DNA of 64,000 nt, taken from assembly GCA_019775845.1 (NCBI GenBank), contig JADQAV010000037.1:96490-160489 (forward strand), in the 5' to 3' direction. A program made the translations under genes and the position numbers. The notes under the pieces were generated by a model, which did not search any database, was not told the DNA's origin, and saw only the letters and a list, made by a program, of their open reading frames with translations. Positions 58,429 through 64,000 of the stretch are shown here, piece by piece (the stretch's first letter is position 1; every line of letters begins with the position of its first letter). The DNA is from Myrmaecium sp. VS I D KN 1. Lineage: Eukaryota; Ascomycota; Dothideomycetes; Valsariales; Valsariaceae.

Positions 58429-61400
58429 ATGGAGCAGCTGAGGGACAACGGCACGAGATTGCCCGCGAATCCGAGCCCACGCTCGGTGTCACCATTCACC
58501 ACCGTCACGCCTGCTGAGGCGCCGACCGACAACCAGACTCGCACATTCTCCCCTTTGCGAACGAATAATCTGCCGGATGGCACAACGGAGACCGCTCCTG
58601 GGCTGAAGATAGCGGCGGACCGTCCGCGCAGCTCTTACTCGGCTAGAGTTAGCATCAAGGATGATGCCGGAAGGAAGGAAGAGGCCGATGAGTTCCCATG
58701 GCACGGTGGGAATGGCTCTGCCGGCCCTGTACCCCCGGCTGTCGCCGAGTTTCTCAGCAGCTCCAGACCTAGCCAGCAGCTACAAGCAGATGAACATGCT
58801 CTAGAGGAAGCGGACATGCCGGCAGATCTGCCAGGGCCAGCTATATCTAGGAGGAACACGAATGACCCGGGATCAACAACGCCCGGCCGCAGGAGCGTAC
58901 AATTCGCGCGCTCCGCTACATTCGACTCCAACCCGGGACATTCGCGGCAACAGTCAGGGGACGGAGCCGAGGAGCCAGAGTCCCAGGCAAGGCAAGGCTC
59001 CTCCCTTATGGCGCGGTTGCGTTCCTTAGCAGCTCCGATCGCTTTACAGGGTCATGGCCGGAGCCTCAGTGCGGTTGCACCCGGTGACTACTCCTTCGCT
59101 GACCACAATGGACCGGCCTCTTCCGCATCCGAGACCTTCCAGCACCGTTTCCTTGGAGCGGACGATAGCGAAGCGGATGCTGATGCCGAGAGCGCTAGCG
59201 AAGGACCTTCCCGCCCCCCGAGAAAGAGGAGGAAGAGCCGAAGGCTGTTCCATGACGGCACCCAGACGGCCCCTACGACCCCGAAAGCTTCCAAGGTACC
59301 AACCTTCGGTGGCCAACATAACTCTCCTGGAGACACACCTACCTCCGCCTATCCGCGTCCCGGACTTGTCGATAGACGCCTTACGATGGGCGATATCCCA
59401 GAGGACCAACGGCAAGGAGTGTCGGAGGATGAGGGTCGTACCAGGTTGGCTAAGGAGAGCGCTTGGAGACGTGGTATACACTCCGCACGTGGCTTGTCCT
59501 ACGGATTTCGGCGGCAAGATAGCGGTGATATGAGCGAAGGCAAGAGACCGAGCAACTTCCGTCGTTTCACTGGCATGACTGGCGGTGATGGATCTCTTCA
59601 GTCTCCGTGGAGGTTGGAGAAGATGCGCGCGCCCAGTGTCAGCGCCCAGAAGTGGAGGCAGTTGAAGGCCGGTCTCAAGATGCTTGGACAAAGGCGGAAG
59701 GAGGAGAACCGCGTTGACCTCGTCAAGTCCGCTGAACTCATGGCAGAACTCATCGCCGTCGTGCCCACCGTCCTTTGGATGGCTAGCATGCTGCAGAGAG
59801 ATGAGCGCGGCCATCGAAGGGTTCCTGTGCTCCTCGAGCAACTCAAGATCCGCATCGTGGACAGCTTCCGCGAGAGCACCAAGGCCAGCGGCGGTGATCG
59901 CCACTTGAACTTCAAAATCGAGCTGGAATACGGCAGCGGGATCACGCGGATGAAATGGGTGATCCACCGAACGCTGAGGGATTTCGCCAATCTCCATTTG
60001 AAGTACAAGTTACATGCGCAGACTGAGAAGTATATTCAGTTCAAGTCGGAGGATGCTACCAAAGCCAAGATCCCTCGCTTCCCGCGCAGTGCGCTTCCGT
60101 ATCTTCGTAACATGCGTGGTCTCTTCGATGATGACGAGGTCGAAGATGAGGAGGCCGACGCTGATGTGCCTCCGAGAAGTGCCTTCCTGACGGATGCTGA
60201 AGCCAGCGCTCCTGAACTGCCAACTCCTAGGACACTAAGGCCCCCTGCTTCTGCCTTCAGATTCCGGAGGAAATCGAGTACAACAACAGCAGGTCCTGCC
60301 GGAGGGGTAGGCGACGCCTTGCAGAGGTCAGGGAGCTTCGGCGCTGCCGTTGCAGGTGCTGGCCTTCAAGAAGCCCGCAAGGACCTGTATATGGAAAGGC
60401 AGCGCAGAAAGCTTGAGAACTACCTTCAACAGATGATCACATATCTGATGTTCCGCCCGGACAGCAACCGTCTGTGCAAATTCTTGGAGCTGTCGGCGCT
60501 TGGTGTTCGTTTGGCTGGTGAGGGTGGTTATCATGGCAAAGAAGGATACATGGTCATCCAGTCCATCAAAGGAATCGAGTTCAAAAAGCCTTGGGCGCCG
60601 AAGATCAAGGCGAAGAAGCACGCGCCGAAATGGTTCCTCGTGCGGCAGAGCTATGTTGTCTGTGTTGACTCTCTCGAAGACATGCACGTCTTTGACGTGT
60701 TACTGGTCGATAATGAATTCACGGTTGATACTCACCTGCGTTTGCGGGACCAGACACCGCGCGATGTGGCGAGCAAGGCGAAGGCGTCCGCCACTCACCC
60801 AAAGCACCACCAACTTCGCATCTCCAACTCCGAGCGCGAAGCCAAGCTGCTCGCCAAGAACGAACGGCAACTCGCCCAGTTCCAGGACTCGATGGATTTC
60901 ATGCGGAAGAACACCGAATGGGGGAAGATCCATCGCTTCAACAGCTTTGCGCCGGTCAGGCAGAAGGTTTGGGCGCAGTGGCTCGTCGATGGCCGCGACT
61001 ACATGTGGGCTGTCTCCCGCGCCATCAACATGGCTCGCGATGTCATTTACATCCATGACTGGTGGCTGAGCCCTGAGCTTTACCTCCGTCGACCGCCCGC
61101 GCTCAGTCAGAAGTGGAGATTGGACCGTCTTCTTCAGCGCAAAGCACAGGAAGGAGTCAAGATTTTCGTTATCATGTATCGCAACATCAACACTGCGATC
61201 CCGATCGACTCGGAGTATACCAAGTTCTCGCTGCTGGACTTGCACCCGAACGTTTTCGTCCAGCGTTCGCCCAACCAGTTCCGCACCAATACGTTTTTCT
61301 GGGCGCATCACGAGAAGATTTGCATCGTGGATCACATGATCGCCTTCTGCGGCGGTGTTGATCTGTGCTTTGGGCGTTGGGACACCCACGAGCACGTCGT

Positions 61401-64000
61401 GGTTGATGACAAGTTGACCGGCTTCGAGGTGAACGGCTTGCCCAAGGGCAGTGACCACGTCCAGATGTGGCCTGGCAAGGACTACTCCAACCCTCGCATC
61501 CAGGACTTCTACAACCTCGACAAGCCGTACGAGGAGATGTATGACAGGACGAAGGTGCCGAGGATGCCCTGGCATGATATCGGCATGCAGATTGTTGGCC
61601 AGCCTGCCCGTGATCTGACTAGGCATTTTGTCCAGCGCTGGAACTTCATTTTGAGACAGCGCACGCCTTCACGCCCGACTCCCATGCTGCTGCCTCCGCC
61701 AGATTTCGCTCCTGGTGAACTGGAAGCTCTTGGCCTTGAGGGCACCTGTGAAATCCAGATGCTGCGGTCCGCATCGACGTGGTCGATTGGCTATCGCAGT
61801 AAGACGGAGCACAGCATCATGAATGCTTACATCAAGCTCATTGAGGCTTCCGAGCATTTCGTTTACATTGAGAATCAATTCTTCGTCACCAGCTGCGAGG
61901 TTGAGGGCACCAAGATCGAGAACACCATCGGCGATGCATTGGTGGACCGAATCAAGCGAGCGCACAGAGAGGGTGAAAAGTGGAGGGCAATCATTATCAT
62001 TCCCCTCATGCCTGGCTTCCAGAACACCGTGGACAGTCAAGATGGCAGCAGTGTGCGTCTGATCATGACGTGCCAATACCGCAGCATCTGCCGCGGCCCG
62101 ACGTCGATCTTCGGGAAGCTGCACGAGGCTGGGATCGAGCCCGAAGACTACATCGAGTTCTACGCGCTGCGGTCGTGGGGCAAGATCGGTCCGACCAAGG
62201 CCCTGGTGACGGAGCAGCTGTACATCCATGCCAAGTGCATGATCGTGGACGACCGGGCTGCCATCATCGGCTCGGCTAATATCAATGAACGCTCGCAGTT
62301 GGGCTCGAGGGATTCGGAAGTTGCTGCCTGTATCCGGGATACGGAGCTGATTGACTCGTACATGGCTGGTAAGCCGTATAAGGTGGGCAAGTTCCCGCAC
62401 ACCCTGCGCATGCGACTCATGCGTGAGCATCTTGGGATCAATGTGGATGAGATCGAAGATGAGTATCGCGAGGAGCAGGATGAGGCGTTTGATTCCGAAG
62501 AACCTGGTTCGCCCGAGGTGGACCAGTTCACGGAGCAGAGAGTGGCTGAGTCGCGGTACCGTGAACAGGATGAGATTATTATCAAGGAGGAGAAGTTGCA
62601 CAGCTTCAATCACGATGTGGATTGGGAACAAAAAGATAATCCGAACCTGGTCAGCGGCAAGAAGGTCACGACTGATCCGCGTGTCATGGGGAATACCCGC
62701 CACGCCGACGATGTTGCTGGTAAAGGTGTGGATAATCTGGCGCAATGGGCGGAGAAAGGTCTTGAGAAAGGACGTGACACTGTGATTGACAGCCACGGAC
62801 GCGAGACTCTTATAACCAACCAGGCTCCTGAGCACCGATCTCCTCCGTCGACGCCAAAGAAGAAGTCTGGTCATACCCGTGACCGTAGCAATACCGTCCC
62901 CACCACTGCGACCAACTCCTCCGCCCACGACGGTCCAGGCAATGCCCGAATGCCACCGCCTCCGCTTACGCGGATGGATACGTATGGACTCGGTCTTCCT
63001 CAGCCGTCGCAGCTGCCTCCGCTTCCCGTGTCCGATGATACTGACATTGGCGGTCCTGCACTCCAGCGTACGTTCAGCCAGGCCTCCGCTCGCGTCATCG
63101 CCCCGCTGCTCAGCGACATGCGCCGTCCGCTCGTCACGAAGGACTGCATGCGCGACCCGGTCCAGGATGGGTTCTTCCACGACGTCTGGCATCAGATCGC
63201 GGAGAACAACACGAAGCTTTTCCGGGCCGTGTTCCGGTGCATGCCGGACAACGAGGTGCACAATTGGAAGGAGTACAAGGAGTTCATGGCGTTCAACGAG
63301 CGGTTCAACCAGGCGCAGGGCGCGGGCAAGAGTAAGGAGCGCGTGCAGCGGGAGCATCCCGGCAAGACGGGTCCGCCGGGTCACGGCGTGGTGATGAGCT
63401 CTGTTGGCGCGAAGGCGGGCGAGGTAAGGGAGAAGGCGAGCGATGTCACGGAGAAGACGCGGTCGTCGCGCGCAGAGAGTGGAGCGGGCCTGGAGGATCC
63501 TCGCCCTGTGGGGGATGTCGAGCAGTGGGCTTATGAGCAGGAGATGAGGGAACGCGCGCGTCGGACGACCGTCCACGATGAGTACGATGAGAAGGAAAAC
63601 GTCGGACCCGATCGCTCGTTGTCGTTCGATCATGAGGACGAGGCGGAGCTGAACGAGAAAGCGCCGCTGAAGCACGTGGGCAACGGGACCATCAACTCCA
63701 CCTACGCCAACGGGCGGCCCGTCGGCAGCGCGAACGGGAACGCCAACGGCTCCCACGAGTCCTCGCCCACCCTCTCCTTCCCGGCCGCGGCCGCGGATGA
63801 CCACACCAGCAATCACATCCACCGCACCCGCACCGTCACCTACACCGAGCCCGGCGCGCCGGACACGGCGACGTCGACGGGGACGGCGGCGACGCGCGAC
63901 CGCGGCTTCACGGCCACGACAGCGGCGTCGGGCAGCCAGAAGCGGCGGCGCCGCGGCACGACGACGCGGAGCGGCGGCGGCGGCGCCCGCGCCGCCCACC
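58429..64000 (+). CDS. SPO14: Phospholipase D1 (PX-PH-HKD type, SPO14-like), 3' end off the window
   Basis: Hydrolyses phosphatidylcholine to phosphatidic acid and choline; the fungal enzyme is PIP2-dependent and acts in secretion and sporulation membranes. The frame is open and intron-free for 1857 codons and runs off the right edge. ATG 58429 is the first ATG after an in-frame stop at 58393-58395. A long disordered Ser/Pro/Arg-rich N-terminus (1-460) is followed by a PX domain (about 470-560, VIHRTLRDFANLHLKYKLH and an IPRFPRSALPYL end), an acidic linker, and a PH-like domain (about 650-800, GKEGYMVIQSIKGIEFKK). The HKD1 motif is HHEKICIVD (His961, Lys963). HKD2 is IHAKCMIVDDRAAIIGSANI (His1267). 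The C-terminal part is long, with Ser/Pro and RRRG-like basic stretches. Identity is very secure. Confidence 0.97.
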   Translation, partial: MEQLRDNGTRLPANPSPRSVSPFTTVTPAEAPTDNQTRTFSPLRTNNLPDGTTETAPGLKIAADRPRSSYSARVSIKDDAGRKEEADEFPWHGGNGSAGPVPPAVAEFLSSSRPSQQLQADEHALEEADMPADLPGPAISRRNTNDPGSTTPGRRSVQFARSATFDSNPGHSRQQSGDGAEEPESQARQGSSLMARLRSLAAPIALQGHGRSLSAVAPGDYSFADHNGPASSASETFQHRFLGADDSEADADAESASEGPSRPPRKRRKSRRLFHDGTQTAPTTPKASKVPTFGGQHNSPGDTPTSAYPRPGLVDRRLTMGDIPEDQRQGVSEDEGRTRLAKESAWRRGIHSARGLSYGFRRQDSGDMSEGKRPSNFRRFTGMTGGDGSLQSPWRLEKMRAPSVSAQKWRQLKAGLKMLGQRRKEENRVDLVKSAELMAELIAVVPTVLWMASMLQRDERGHRRVPVLLEQLKIRIVDSFRESTKASGGDRHLNFKIELEYGSGITRMKWVIHRTLRDFANLHLKYKLHAQTEKYIQFKSEDATKAKIPRFPRSALPYLRNMRGLFDDDEVEDEEADADVPPRSAFLTDAEASAPELPTPRTLRPPASAFRFRRKSSTTTAGPAGGVGDALQRSGSFGAAVAGAGLQEARKDLYMERQRRKLENYLQQMITYLMFRPDSNRLCKFLELSALGVRLAGEGGYHGKEGYMVIQSIKGIEFKKPWAPKIKAKKHAPKWFLVRQSYVVCVDSLEDMHVFDVLLVDNEFTVDTHLRLRDQTPRDVASKAKASATHPKHHQLRISNSEREAKLLAKNERQLAQFQDSMDFMRKNTEWGKIHRFNSFAPVRQKVWAQWLVDGRDYMWAVSRAINMARDVIYIHDWWLSPELYLRRPPALSQKWRLDRLLQRKAQEGVKIFVIMYRNINTAIPIDSEYTKFSLLDLHPNVFVQRSPNQFRTNTFFWAHHEKICIVDHMIAFCGGVDLCFGRWDTHEHVVVDDKLTGFEVNGLPKGSDHVQMWPGKDYSNPRIQDFYNLDKPYEEMYDRTKVPRMPWHDIGMQIVGQPARDLTRHFVQRWNFILRQRTPSRPTPMLLPPPDFAPGELEALGLEGTCEIQMLRSASTWSIGYRSKTEHSIMNAYIKLIEASEHFVYIENQFFVTSCEVEGTKIENTIGDALVDRIKRAHREGEKWRAIIIIPLMPGFQNTVDSQDGSSVRLIMTCQYRSICRGPTSIFGKLHEAGIEPEDYIEFYALRSWGKIGPTKALVTEQLYIHAKCMIVDDRAAIIGSANINERSQLGSRDSEVAACIRDTELIDSYMAGKPYKVGKFPHTLRMRLMREHLGINVDEIEDEYREEQDEAFDSEEPGSPEVDQFTEQRVAESRYREQDEIIIKEEKLHSFNHDVDWEQKDNPNLVSGKKVTTDPRVMGNTRHADDVAGKGVDNLAQWAEKGLEKGRDTVIDSHGRETLITNQAPEHRSPPSTPKKKSGHTRDRSNTVPTTATNSSAHDGPGNARMPPPPLTRMDTYGLGLPQPSQLPPLPVSDDTDIGGPALQRTFSQASARVIAPLLSDMRRPLVTKDCMRDPVQDGFFHDVWHQIAENNTKLFRAVFRCMPDNEVHNWKEYKEFMAFNERFNQAQGAGKSKERVQREHPGKTGPPGHGVVMSSVGAKAGEVREKASDVTEKTRSSRAESGAGLEDPRPVGDVEQWAYEQEMRERARRTTVHDEYDEKENVGPDRSLSFDHEDEAELNEKAPLKHVGNGTINSTYANGRPVGSANGNANGSHESSPTLSFPAAAADDHTSNHIHRTRTVTYTEPGAPDTATSTGTAATRDRGFTATTAASGSQKRRRRGTTTRSGGGGARAAH

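Noticed and set aside
61669-63999. 776-codon open frame on the minus strand
   Set aside because: Antisense to the PLD1 gene, Arg/Leu/Ala-rich with no domain; a by-product of GC-rich codons opposite a real gene.

Overview
This is nuclear DNA of a filamentous ascomycete (Pezizomycotina). The evidence is short spliceosomal introns of about 46-148 bp with GT...AG ends and CTAAC/CTGAC-like branch sites, the one-gene-per-promoter layout, and the proteins themselves (AtfA-type bZIP, Opy2, Snf1, fungal alpha-amylase with its four cysteine pairs). I cannot place it to species; a Dothideomycete is a guess only. I find twenty protein-coding genes, the first and last cut by the window edges, and no tRNA, rRNA, CRISPR array, autonomous transposon or biosynthetic core enzyme.

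Layout. 1-7 kb: end of an MFS anion/vitamin-type permease, then the energy kinase SNF1. 7-11.5 kb: TOM70 (mitochondrial import receptor), divergent from an ABZ2-like aminodeoxychorismate lyase (folate). 12.5-27.1 kb: four minus-strand genes, the stress bZIP ATFA, a 5-hydroxyisourate hydrolase with an apparent peroxisomal signal, the HOG-pathway anchor OPY2 and the histone chaperone SPT6. 28.4-33 kb: the MAPK kinase STE7 and a secreted GH13 alpha-amylase. 33.6-41 kb: a zinc alcohol dehydrogenase, the spliceosomal SPF27/BCAS2 subunit (easily missed: 37-nt first exon and no early in-frame ATG in the second), and a membrane-anchored neutral ceramidase. 41-46.3 kb: divergent gamma-tubulin-complex GCP3 and dynactin ARP1. 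49.9-58.4 kb: a Par32-like small protein, a PRELI/Ups protein, cytosolic tryptophanyl-tRNA synthetase and a serine hydrolase. 58.4 kb to the end: phospholipase D1 (SPO14 type), open at the right edge.

Most genes are housekeeping or signalling. Four signalling parts (SNF1, ATFA, OPY2, STE7) lie within 28 kb, and the two microtubule genes share one promoter region; both may be coincidence. The intergenic spaces are long (up to 3.6 kb) and full of low-complexity DNA: poly(A), (AC)n, (GA)n, (TGG)n and polypyrimidine arrays.

I do not see an undescribed multi-gene system. The points most worth a second look are at residue level: a threonine where neutral ceramidases normally have the nucleophilic serine, an aspartate for the subsite histidine in the amylase, a textbook PTS2 motif in the N-terminal extension of the hydroxyisourate hydrolase, and large low-complexity insertions in Snf1 and Abz2.
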